Position numbers and translations under genes: made by a program
Part shown: positions 54,845-64,000 of the stretch, one piece after another
How the letters are laid out: the number at the start of each line of letters is the position of its first letter
Position numbering within the stretch: position 1 is the first letter of the stretch
Assembly (NCBI GenBank): GCA_019022495.1
Contig: JAFEKR010000027.1
Span: forward strand, 657,501-721,500
Direction of reading: 5' to 3'
Source of the DNA: Epichloe hybrida
Taxonomy: Eukaryota > Ascomycota > Sordariomycetes > Hypocreales > Clavicipitaceae
DNA: 64,000 nucleotides
The notes under the pieces: generated by a model
Seen by the model: only the letters and a program-made list of their open reading frames with translations
Databases searched by the model: none
Told to the model about the DNA's origin: nothing

Positions 54845-54850
54845 TTTTTT
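54845..54850 (+). terminator. Pol III terminator of tRNA-Glu
   Basis: Six T residues beginning 6 nt after the tRNA end, the standard RNA polymerase III stop. Confidence 0.75.
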
Positions 54851-55144
54851 GCCTTTGCGGTCCTTTCTACTCCAGTCTCAACGTCCTCCAAGGGTCGGTC
54901 CTCCTGGACTTTTTAACCCTTTTTTTTTCATCTCACTCATCTCTTCTAATTGCTGCCCCTAACAGGCGGCCTGTTTGTCCGCAAGCTGGTTAAAATCGAG
55001 CAATGGAATTCTCCCGCACAGACTGATGTACCCGCGATGCAAAACTCGGTGCAGAGTGCATGTTGGAGAATATGAGAAGATGTCGACACATGATATTTGC
55101 ACAAATGCTAGTCCGCACTACCTGGACCTTTGCTTGGACGATTC
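54851..55144. other. Intergenic region after tRNA-Glu
   Basis: About 290 bp to the end of the CCDC97-like gene. T-rich patch near 54920; nothing else visible. Confidence 0.5.
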
Positions 55145-55845
55145 TTAAAAATCTTGCACCCCAGTCTCTCCCACCCTCTCGCCACTGGCCCACCCTTCCT
55201 CTTCCTCCTCAAACCATCTCTCCTCTTCCTCGCGCCTCAGGTCCCCATCCAGATCCTCATCTCCATCTACATCCTCATACGACTGGAAATCCTCATCACC
55301 GCCCTGCACAAATCTCTCCTTCAAAAACTCCTTCCAGAGCTCTCTGCCCCGTTCCCTGGTAGTGGCTCGCTCGTCCCAGACATGGTCTACACCCGATCTG
55401 GCCTTCCACGGCGAAGGCGAATCGAATTCAGTGCGCTGCTCGCCCGCCGCCTCGGTCGCCAATGCTGAGAGGCGGAATTCCCCACGCGCAAGGTCTGCTT
55501 CCAGCATGTGTGCGTATCCCTTGTCGACACCTTCGCTTTGACGCTCCTGGGGCGTCTGATGACGCTTGATGAGGCGCTCGTAGAGAATCGGGTCTGTGAA
55601 GTCGGCCATTGGTAAAATTTCCCCGGATTGGCCCCCGGGTGAGTTGATCGCGTGGCAGGTGGTGTTGTGAATGGCTTACCGGCGAACTCGCGATCTGAAC
55701 CGTCAAAGTATGACGGGTGCCGCTCGAGATACTCCCTTCGTCGGTTCAGGGTCCTGATTAGCGCTGTCTGGGCTGGGGATTTGGCCGGCCGAGGAACGGG
55801 CCTGTCGTCCTGATCCCGGGTTTTCGGACTAGACATTTTTTTCAA
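55145..55845 (-). CDS. CCDC97-domain protein (spliceosome SF3B-associated family)
   Basis: Two exons on the minus strand (55845-55680, 55593-55145), joined in phase 1 through a GTAAGC donor and CACAG acceptor, give 204 aa. The N-terminus is basic; residues ~35-75 contain the RRREYLERHPSYF...DPILYERLIKRHQTP pattern typical of the CCD97 domain, and the tail has a very acidic run (DEDLDGDLRREEEERWFEEEEEGW) also expected in the family. Animal CCDC97 associates with the SF3B complex of the U2 snRNP, so a nuclear splicing-related role is the best inference. ATG 55836 is an alternative start three codons in. The promoter faces the AT-rich stretch at 56025. Confidence 0.83.
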
Positions 55846-57396
55846 GCAGCAGAGTGTAGCCTGACGAGTATTATGCCGAGGACATCCATTTTTCTATTGG
55901 GCGGGTATGTAGTCTAGGAGATGAGGTTCATCTGGGTGGATGGGTTAGAGGTGTCGTACGTGGAGCACGTGACGTCGGGAAAATATATCCCCTGGTAGGA
56001 TGATCGAGAAAGAGGAGAGGGTTTATTGAAGCTATCTCCTATCATATAACTAGAAGGATAAAAGCTTCTCTTTTATAAAGAGAGTAGTTAAGTAAATGTT
56101 GTATATTTATTTTGAGTATATTTTTATAAATTAGCGATATATATCTTTAGCTTCCTTGATACAGTCGTGCGCGTAAATAATTTGTTATAGACGATTATCC
56201 GCCATCGGACAACAGAGACATTTTGAGGCGGCGGTTCTATCGAGGTTGATTGAAGTTTTTATTATTACAGCACCACATGCTTTTCCAAGTCTGCTCCCGT
56301 TCACGGCGTACCGAATGAGCGTAGCAGAGAGCGGTACGGAGTGGCGGTCAGGGAGAGTACTCGCTGACCTTGGGGCCGACAGGGGGGTCGTTGGGATACA
56401 GAGTGGGCCACGAACTGTCTCTACATGTAATGCTTGTGAGAGAATTGCAATCTTTCTAAAATCTACACACATGTCTCTCACCACACCCGGGGCTTCTGGA
56501 ACAGGTGGAGCCTCCCCTACACATTCATGGCGTGGATTTAAGCTGATTCATCTTGGTCTCTGTTGTGGCTCTGGCTGCGTGGCTGGTCTGTCAGTGTCGT
56601 CAAGGCAGCATGGACTCCTGAATGCGCACACCTCTGTTTCTGAAAGCATGGACAGATCGCGAACGGTCGAGAAATGATCCGTCAACATGACGATACGGCA
56701 TTTAAGAACTTACCAAAGGCATCAAACAGAGCCAAACAATCGCGCGACCTCGACATTCTGCCTCAGAAATACAGCTCGGTGCGTGGTTGCAGTAGAGGCA
56801 GCTTGTATCACATGCCAGGCCAATCGTATGTCACGACTCCGTATCGTAACAACGGCACATGTTCAACGGAGTATGTACGAGGGACCGTTTATCTGTTCCC
56901 TCGTTGCTGCTTCATCGAAACTAGTAGAGACGACACGGGGAGCTGGACCAGTAAGCCGAAGCGAGCCCTTCTCGTGTCATTTATCGTGCTCATGGAATGG
57001 AATGGCATGGCAGGGCGTGAGGCCTGTGGCACCTGGTTGCAGCCGTCAAAGAGCTAACACAAACGTGGTTAGAAGCGTAATTTGAGCCGGGTTGTCGTGC
57101 ATGAACGAGAATACATATACAAGTTAATATGTATACTCTTCATTGGCCCCGTCGAAGAGGTATTGTTGAATGAATCAAGACTTGTCAGCCCGTGCCTCCC
57201 GGGGCGCATCTTTAAATTTCCCATGCCAACTCATCAATCAGCCTCAGGTTAAGGCTTTGCTGCAACGGACGCGCAACAAGCACATGTCTCTCTCAGCATC
57301 CGACATATCCTCTTTGAACTCTTCAACTACCTGGAGCAATGACGGCAATTCGTCTGCAGATGCGATCCCAACCCCCAGATAAGCGCAACCCTGCTC
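55846..57396. other. Intergenic region upstream of SSK1, with an AT-rich patch
   Basis: The stretch 56025-56180 is markedly AT-rich (TATATTTAT...), possibly a small decayed repeat. Open frames at 56246-56677 and 56674-57057 (plus) lack domains. The last 230 bp before 57397 include a 70-codon upstream frame. Confidence 0.45.
57170..57382 (+). other. Candidate upstream ORF in the SSK1 leader
   Basis: A 70-codon frame that starts ATG at 57170 and ends TAA/TAG 14 nt before the SSK1 start codon. Its last half is Ser/Asn-rich (SASDISSLNSSTTWS). If transcribed in the leader, it could reduce SSK1 translation; it may equally be chance. Confidence 0.3.
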
Positions 57397-60108
57397 ATGG
57401 CGTCTGATCTCGCGTCGCGCATCAAGGCGCGCTTCACGAGGCGACGTCCTTCAACAATCTCGTCGTCATTGCCGTCCTCCCGAAGCGGGCTGGGAGAGTC
57501 ATCCATCCTGACGGCACCAAGTCAAAGCAGTCGTGAGCCATCCTTCTTGTCACACTCTCAATTGACTGCCAGCCAAACGAGCGATGACCATAGTGAGATT
57601 CCGAGCCCGGGAGCCCCGGGAGACATCAATGAGAGGGAGCTCCGAAGCGACCAGAAAAAAAAGAGGCTATCGCTCCTGCACGTGAGCAAAGGCCGCAACA
57701 TCGTGTCGAGCAGCTCGGTGGGCGGACGAAACGAATCCATCAACGAGCACCGTGATGAGGATTATGCCACGGTTGTGGCGGCAGGAGCGCCCCATGCGCA
57801 TCTAGCAATGGACTTGGACGCTGGCGGCCCCAGTCCTCCTCCCGCGCACAGGGAGTCTTCACGCGGGCGGTCTTCAGGGCTCCGCCGCCGCCCAGGCTCG
57901 CCGGAGCAGCAGCTCCAGGGCTGTTGTCACTCGTCACCTCAAGCGCCAGCCAACCCTGCTCCTTCCCAAGCAGCCACCAATGGTATTGATGCGGTCCCGC
58001 CCCGGTTGTCTGCGTCTCGATCCCATCCTCAACTTCCACAGCAGTCGAGGCCCTCGCCCATCCCGTCACCTGTACCGTGCACCGCGAAAACCCCGATATC
58101 AATAACTTCCAACTATCCACGAGGCCCTCCCGGGAATCCCCAAGACTCGCAGCCTCGCGATACGAGCGTAGGGAGTTCAGGAGCCTCGGTGCCGGTCGCC
58201 TCTACCCCTGCCCCGACACATACAGGCGGCGACGACCTCGAAGTCGATCCTTTGCTTGGTCCGCACCATGGCCGCGAGCCCGACTCGTTGAGATCTGCTT
58301 CACATCCTGCATCCGCATTGGCCCTTGCTGCTTCGTCCACGCAGACCCCGACCCCGGATTTGGGTGCCACGGTCGACCAGCATTCACCTCGACGGCAAAG
58401 TCTCTTCGCCAGCCGCCAGACAAGTTTGGTCAGGACTCTACTTCGATCCAATCAGCCGATAGGGGCTGCAGATACAGAACCACGGTATTCAATCGACGCC
58501 AACATGGTAACACGGAAAATCTGGGTCAAGAGGGCGCATGCCTCGGCCACCACCATCACCATCAACGAGGATGATCTGGTCGACGATGTTCGCGACATGA
58601 TTCTTCGTAAATATGCCAACTCGCTCGGCCGTACCTTTGATTCACCAGATCTCGTCATTCGTCTGCATCCTCGAGATCAGGAAAAGGAGCGCACCCTTGG
58701 TCCCGAGGAGGTCATGGCTCGCACTCTCGACACATTCTTTCCGGGCGGGCAGACTGTTGACGAGGCCCTCGTAATAGATATTCCCCGCAAACCCCCGAAA
58801 GCTTCCCCGCGTGTATTGGTACCCCCGGGGACCACGACATACTACATCACTGACGATGGTCGACCGTCAGAAGCTGGAGAGGGCTACTTCCCCCCCATAG
58901 TTGCCATGCCTTCGCCCAATCCTCCGCATTCCGTGCCAGCAATTCCCGATGGGACGACACCGCACTCGATGGCAGTCCTTGGAACAGGCCATATCCCCCC
59001 TATCCCTTCTCCTGGCGGGACTCGAACACGAATGCACAGAGAACGCTCGGAACGACCCCGATTAGGACGAACTCATACTTCTTCACCTACTATTCTGGCG
59101 AGCCATACTTCAGGCGTGCAGTCGTCCGCCCCCGGATGCCATAGTGCACAAAATTGCGCCCCGCTGTTGCCGCATTCGCGTACTCATTCAAGCTCCTCCG
59201 ACCGCCCAACAGGAGTGCCTACTGTAAAATCAACGCTACCCAAATCACCTGCTCCAGAGGCAACTCCAGCCAAAGTTGCTACGCCCCCGCCGCGGCCATC
59301 ATCCCCTAGGGCATCTAGCACTCGACCGAGGAGAAGCAAAAAGAGCTCGGAATATCCCAATCCGGCCAACATGTTGAACGGAAGCGTCCCGCCCATCAAT
59401 GTTCTTATTGTTGAAGATAACCCCATCAATTTGAAGCTACTGGAAGCCTTTGTGAAGAGACTGAAAGTTAGATGGCAGACTGCCATGAATGGTAGAGACG
59501 CTGTCAAGAAGTGGAGGACTGGCGGTTTCCATCTCGTTCTCATGGATATTCAACTCCCCGTCATGAATGGCCTCGATGCTACCAGAGAGATCAGAAGGTT
59601 GGAAAGAGTAAATTCAATTGGCGTGTTTTCATCGTCAACATCGGACAACGGCGCCGGTGGAACAGACGACAATGAGTTGAAAGAACAAGACCGGCTTGAA
59701 AATTTGTCTCTTTTCAAGAGCCCCGTTATCATTGTCGCCCTAACAGCCAGCTCGCTTCAGAGTGACAGGCACGAAGCATTGGCTGCTGGCTGTAACGATT
59801 TCTTGACCAAGGTAGGCTCAATTTTCATCCCCACCGCCCGCCGCCCGCCGCCCAAAAAAAAAAAACCCAAAAAAAAAACCGAGAGAGCAATTCATGCTAA
59901 TGCCAAATTTTAGCCTGTCAACTTTGTGTGGCTCGAGCGAAAGGTCATGGAATGGGGCTGCATGCAGGCCCTGATCGACTTTGATGGCTGGCGTAAATGG
60001 AAAGAAGCCTACTCTCAACAAAATGAAGAGAGGGAAACGGTCAAGAAGGCTCAGGTAACCAAGGTCAGATCGAAGAAGAGTCGCTCAACACTAAGAGTAG
60101 CAGCTTGA
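57397..60108 (+). CDS. SSK1: Osmosensing response regulator SSK1
   Basis: Two exons (57397-59811, 59914-60108) join in phase 0 to 869 aa; the intron starts GTAGGC and ends TTTTAG. The N-terminal ~660 residues are Ser/Pro-rich and disordered, with a basic start (RIKARFTRRRPS) and a conserved patch near 370-470 (NMVTRKIWVKRAHASATTI; DDLVDDVRDMILRKYANS). The receiver domain (~667-800) has VEDNPINLKLL, the phosphorylated Asp717 in LMDIQLPVMNG, ALTAS and a DFLTKP loop split by the intron. The tail (VNFVWLERKVMEWGCMQALIDFDGWRKWK) is diagnostic of fungal SSK1. SSK1 receives phosphate from the histidine-kinase phosphorelay and, when unphosphorylated, activates the SSK2-type MAPKKK and thus the HOG stress pathway. 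Confidence 0.93.
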
Positions 60109-60756
60109 GGAAACAAGCAGTATATACATGGTCCATAATGGCGTTTGAAGCGACAAAGATGACGGTATCTTTGGATATGAGATAGGCTCAACAGTGGCTA
60201 GTGGAGAGATTGCATGTTTTACATGTAAGTTTTGTCGTTTTTGGAGGTATTTCGGTGGCATACGGAACAAGTACATGATTGTAGGAATATTTGGACATGC
60301 GATGCTCTTTGTACAGACACTGAGCGACGTCAATGACACGGTGCAATGACACGGTGCAATGACACGGTGCAACGACACGGTGGGAAACTAGACTTGTACA
60401 CATAAGCATCAGCACTTTTTTTGCCCATTTCTTTTCTCAATGAGTTGAATAGCTCTAACATAAAAATTTATCGTCGACTTCATCTCATACCACGGGTTGT
60501 TTGAAAGGGTTTAAAAGGGTTTAAAAGGGGGGCTTGCCTCGGAGAGAGTCTGATGGACGGGGGCGGAAAAATGATGGGGCCGCCCAACGCCGACCGAAAA
60601 ATCAAACATGTCCCAGCATTGAGCCCTGCCTCTGGGCCTACATCCTCCATAAACCCACGCGACAACACACATCCCCCCTCCCACACCACGACCGGTTCAT
60701 TTCGGCGTGGCCACATGAGAGCTCGACCAAAGCTGAGTTGACTACACATCACAAAC
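60109..60756. other. Intergenic region SSK1 to mS45
   Basis: SSK1 3' region with the 13-bp array, then the promoter of the mitoribosomal gene, which has a TTTAAAAGGG duplicated patch (about 60508-60531). No gene is seen. Confidence 0.5.
60331..60382. repeat. Four tandem 13-bp units
   Basis: CAATGACACGGTG three times, then CAACGACACGGTG, starting about 220 bp after the SSK1 stop codon. Confidence 0.88.
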
Positions 60757-61954
60757 ATGCCCCCTAGGATAAGAGGCTCCCCCGCTGCCCTGGCAGCTGA
60801 CCTGGCTCTCCCTCAGTCGACCAGGGCAGCAGCCCCGTTTATGCGATCTTTCTGCTCGACACAATACCGCGAAAAAATGAGCAAAGCACGTCAGCAAATG
60901 TACCAATGGCTGAAGTCGAGGGACGGCCAAGAACTAGCTGAGGGTGGACGAGGTCCTCGATATCTAGGTCCCTTCCAAGACCAGCCTTTTCCTCAAAATC
61001 CTCTCTTCAGAAGTCAGCCTGTTCTCGATGAAGAGACGAGAGAGTTGATCTGGGACAAGGTCACCCAGCGAGGCGAGTCGCTCAAAGCTGTCTCGGCAGA
61101 GATGGGAGTGGACGTACGACGTGTTGCCGCTGTGGTCAGGCTGAAGGAGGTGGAAAAGCAATGGGTAAAAGATGTGAGTAACCGAGGCCACACCCATCAG
61201 TCATCAGTCTTGTCCTTTCAACCGCCCGCTACATTTTACGCATGCAACATGATGAGACAACCATAAAAATATTTTCGATTAGTCTTGAAGACATACCCAT
61301 GGTTAAATTTTTTTTTACACATTTCCTGATATTTTGCCACTTCTTTCCATGACTTGAATTCCAACAGCCCCGAGGCAGGAAGGAGTGCTCGCTAACGACT
61401 GGAGACATCAGGTCAGCAAATTGGCTACTCCATATGCCAAAGCCGTTATGAGCATGCTTCCTAAAACGTCGTACCGTGAAGGCGAGAAGAACGAACCACA
61501 CGAACCGGTCAATGAGGTCCACGTTCACAAGTTGACAATGCAGCAGCTATTCGTGCCTGTATCCGAGTCGAGGCAATTCACGCGTGAAGATGCCGCCAAG
61601 GCTTTCCATGAGACGATGCTTTCGGCTGATGCACGATCTCCGCAGCCCCAGCTTATCAAGATGGAACGCGATATTTTGAAAGGTTTGCCGAGAGAGGAGA
61701 GCAGGGAAAAGTTCAGAGCTCGTGTCCAGAAGGAGGAGGATTCCGTGGCCAGGAAGTTGGCTAGGGAACAAGCAATGGAGGAACAGATGACGTCGCGTGT
61801 GAAGACGGATCGATACGAGTTCCGATTCAAAGAGATTGTGGTGGACGATGTTGGCCGAAATGGGCGATCACGGAAGGGCACCGGGTGGAGATACGGTGCT
61901 CCTTTCGACGACCGCAAACGCGGCGTGGTCAAGATTCCCACGTCAGTTCCTTGA
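60757..61954 (+). CDS. Mitochondrial small-subunit ribosomal protein mS45 (Bot1/MRPS35 family)
   Basis: Exons 60757-61173 and 61412-61954 join in phase 0 to 319 aa. The acceptor was placed at CATCAG (61409-61411) because a GCTAAC branch site precedes it by 20 nt and the joined protein reads KQWVKD-VSKLATPYAKAV, matching the spacing of the family; an earlier CAG would add ten unlikely residues. The N-terminus is a mitochondrial-type presequence (Arg/Ser/Ala, RSFCSTQYREKM). The body has the GPRYLGPFQDQPFPQNP segment and a helical RRVAAVVRLKEVEKQW core characteristic of the eukaryotic mitochondrial regulator (Bot1) family. Bot1 proteins are fungal small-subunit mitoribosome components. Confidence 0.85.
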
Positions 61955-62107
61955 GCCATGTAAGAACTAGGTATTGCGTTGTTTCATTTTGTGCGGTAGA
62001 GAGAGGACTCCAGAGCGATGGCCTTGAGCCATGACAGGTCTAGACGAGCTTGGTTGTATACTCTGATGCTATCTACGTACTGATGCTGTGCATAGCGAAA
62101 CAAACAG

Positions 62108-62144
<37 letters not shown>

Positions 62145-62256
62145 TACATATGCATACCGTGCCGAGTCAACGCTATGCTCTGGCTCTGGCAATAGTCTGA
62201 ACGCGCTCTGGCCATGACGAGATGGTCTGCCAAAGACGGTCCGTGTCGTGATGCAT
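61955..62256. other. Convergent 3' region with (TA)n repeat
   Basis: About 300 bp between mS45 and the phosphatase ends. Contains the (TA)n microsatellite listed separately; nothing else is visible. Confidence 0.55.
62111..62140. repeat. (TA)n microsatellite
   Basis: About 15 TA dinucleotides, in the convergent 3' region. Confidence 0.9.
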
Positions 62257-63188
62257 TCACAAGGCAGGTCGGGAGGTATCGCCGTTTGTTGTGGGCGGCG
62301 CATCCACAATGAAGTTTTCTCGTATTTGCACCACTTCGCGTGGTGTTAGTTTGCACTGGTTCAAGACGTAGTCTTCCACGGAGCCATATTCTCGGTTGAT
62401 TAGCTCGAGTGCGGCAAGCATGCTCTCTGGTCTAGGAAACGAGCTCGAGTCAGCAAACGCAGGCACGCACGCACGCGGAATGACGCAAGAAAAAAAAAAA
62501 AAAAAAAAAAAAAGACGCCCTCCCACCTCGAGCTCAGCATCCTCAACGCGCCCTCTTCATCAAGAGCCACGCCCGGCGCCGCCATCAGCCCTCTCACCAT
62601 GGCGGGCTTCAAGGGCGCCAGTCCCTCGTCCGTCAGGCCGTACTCCCACGCGATGGTGGCGTCGTCGACGCCACAGAGCGAGAGCACGATGGCGCACAGC
62701 AGGCCCGTTCTGTCCTTGCCCGCCGTGCAATGGACCAGGCACGGCGAGGGGTCCCTCTGCGCGAGATGGCGCAGGATGGGGGCGAAGGCGCGCTCGCCGC
62801 CCGCGCCGAGGATGCGCCTGTACGCCGACACGAAGCCCGCCGTGGTGTCGACGGCGGCGAGGTCTTGGAAGCGGAGGGCGATGGCCTCGGGCGCGTAATC
62901 GGTCGACGGGAAGACGGGGACGTGGTGGCGGGCGGGGGCGGGGCGGCGGGGCGGCGGGGGCGGGAGGCCGGCGGCGCGATCGATCTCGATGTCGGAGCGG
63001 AGGTCGAAGACGTGGGCTATGGAGAGGGCCTGCAGCGAGGGCGCGGCGTCGGGGGTCGGGGCCGCCGCGCGGTAGAGCAGGCCGGGCCGTGTCCGGAGGG
63101 GCCTCGACGATGGTGCGGCGGCGATGGGCAAGTTGCCCGTGTCGCGGAGATTGGGGAGTGCCGACTGGTGGGCTGAGAGATCCATCAT
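62257..63188 (-). CDS. Protein tyrosine phosphatase, Tyr_phosphatase3/LipA-like fold
   Basis: Two exons on the minus strand (63188-62527 and 62431-62257), joined in phase 2 across an Arg codon, give 278 aa. The start is the first of two adjacent ATGs in a GCCATGATGG context. The C(X5)R signature reads HCTAGKDRTG with nucleophile Cys154 and Arg160. Upstream are the family's opening RDTGNLP-like segment (~16-21), a GLLYRAA patch and the VFDLRSDIE strand (~60-68). The C-terminal exon adds a helical tail. Enzymes of this group dephosphorylate phosphotyrosine or phosphoinositides; in fungi most are uncharacterised. The intron carries a 24-base T run (on the coding strand) as an extreme polypyrimidine tract. 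Confidence 0.88.
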
Positions 63189-64000
63189 GGCGAGAGACTC
63201 GGGTGTGTTTCTTTGTTCTTTTTTTTTTTGGTTCTTGCAAAGCAAAGTACGAGTGACGCGAGGTGGGGGTGGCTGGCACTTGTTGAAGCTTTTTTCTTGA
63301 TTATGTATGTACGGATCATTACGTTAGGCGCCCATCGCCCCACCTGCCTTGTTTGTTTCTTCGGAGCCGACGGCTAAACGCGCATCCGCTAAAGTTAAAT
63401 GTATTCGCCGCTTTTGGGAAAAGGATTTATACTCTCCTCTTATTCTTCATGAGTTTGATATGGCAAGTATCCTGATAAGTACTAGATTGGATCACTAGGA
63501 TCTAACATCATTAGGACCTTGTCAAAAGGGTCCACTTTAGGCGTAGTTGCTACCACATGATTGAAATCCGTTGTGAATTATTTTACAGGTCTATATAACG
63601 GGGGGGATTAAGCGAATTTGGTGTGGGCAAGAAGAGGAGGGAGATAGGGCTAGTACCTTTTCTTACTAGTAACTTGTATAAGAATAAGCATACTCTTGTG
63701 TATATCCTATATATTTTTCTTACCTCTGAAATAATATAGCGGCTATAATATATACATGGCTTATTATAGCTTTTAGACGGATATGAAAAACCCGGGCATG
63801 TAGATTTACAAAATAATTTGGGGAGCAGAGTTGTACTCATAGCTTTGCTAGTGCGGGTATTATTTGTGCTCGAGGACCAAGAAAAGTGGGTCGCCATATG
63901 GTTTGCTCCTTGTCCCGTATTTGCCATCTGTTCTGCCGCGCTCTGTTTAATCCAACCGCCGGCTTGTCCCTAATGATGCTATTGCCATTGCACCGCATGA
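63189..64000. other. Right-edge region, AT-rich, no supported gene
   Basis: Promoter of the phosphatase, then from about 63400 an AT-rich stretch with many TpA steps (to about 63790), which may be an old decayed repeat. A 114-aa minus-strand frame (63583-63927) has low-complexity, AT-driven composition and is not called. Confidence 0.45.

Noticed and set aside
62396..63256. 286-aa plus-strand Arg-rich frame
   Set aside because: Antisense shadow of the tyrosine phosphatase, which has the family motif.
63583..63927. 114-aa minus-strand frame near the right edge
   Set aside because: AT-driven composition in a decayed-looking region; no domain.
1..64000. CRISPR array or prokaryotic defence system
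   Set aside because: The DNA is fungal nuclear; short tandem arrays lack spacer structure.

Overview
This is nuclear DNA of a filamentous ascomycete. The evidence is short GT-AG introns with CTAAC-type branch sites, a Zn2Cys6 regulator, HsbA-type cell-wall proteins, an SSK1-type response regulator, and Ty1/copia retroelements with heavy C-to-T/G-to-A decay typical of repeat-induced point mutation (RIP). The gene set resembles Hypocreales (Metarhizium-like fungi); that placement is inference from family flavour, not from a search.

Left arm (1-18657). A tRNA adenosine deaminase subunit (TAD2) converges on an unknown PPSY-motif protein. Next come a tRNA-Gly(GCC) with an 11-nt intron and two minus-strand HsbA/galactomannoprotein paralogs, one small and secreted, one with a long Ser/Thr-rich stalk and GPI-type tail. 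They are followed by a secreted GH13 alpha-amylase, a Cys-rich CPC-type heavy-metal ATPase and a Zn2Cys6 transcription factor.

Middle (18658-30320). This AT-rich, gene-free block is two nested Ty1/copia elements. The outer one (18663-30315, 233-bp LTRs, ATTGT target duplication) is interrupted by an inner one (20153-26357, 231-bp LTRs, ATAAG duplication). Both lie on the plus strand and both gag-pol frames are full of stops. The two outer LTRs carry a mirror-image mutation gradient: the outermost bases escaped and the inward bases are mutated.

Right arm (30321-64000). It holds an alpha-glucoside-type MFS permease, an acid-sphingomyelinase-like phosphodiesterase, a fungal protein kinase divergent from an unknown basic protein, a small Cys-containing protein, a large class-3 (diacylglycerol-type) lipase, a secreted six-Cys protein, a hypothetical protein, a decayed GH43 glycosidase, tRNA-Glu(CTC), a CCDC97-like protein, SSK1, mitoribosomal protein mS45 (Bot1 family) and a tyrosine phosphatase.

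Functionally, amylase, Zn2Cys6 regulator and alpha-glucoside permease could form a loose starch/maltose neighbourhood, now split by the retroelement block; this is a hypothesis. The rest looks like ordinary housekeeping and signalling. Exon boundaries were set by hand from splice consensus and reading-frame continuity. No expression or homology search was available.
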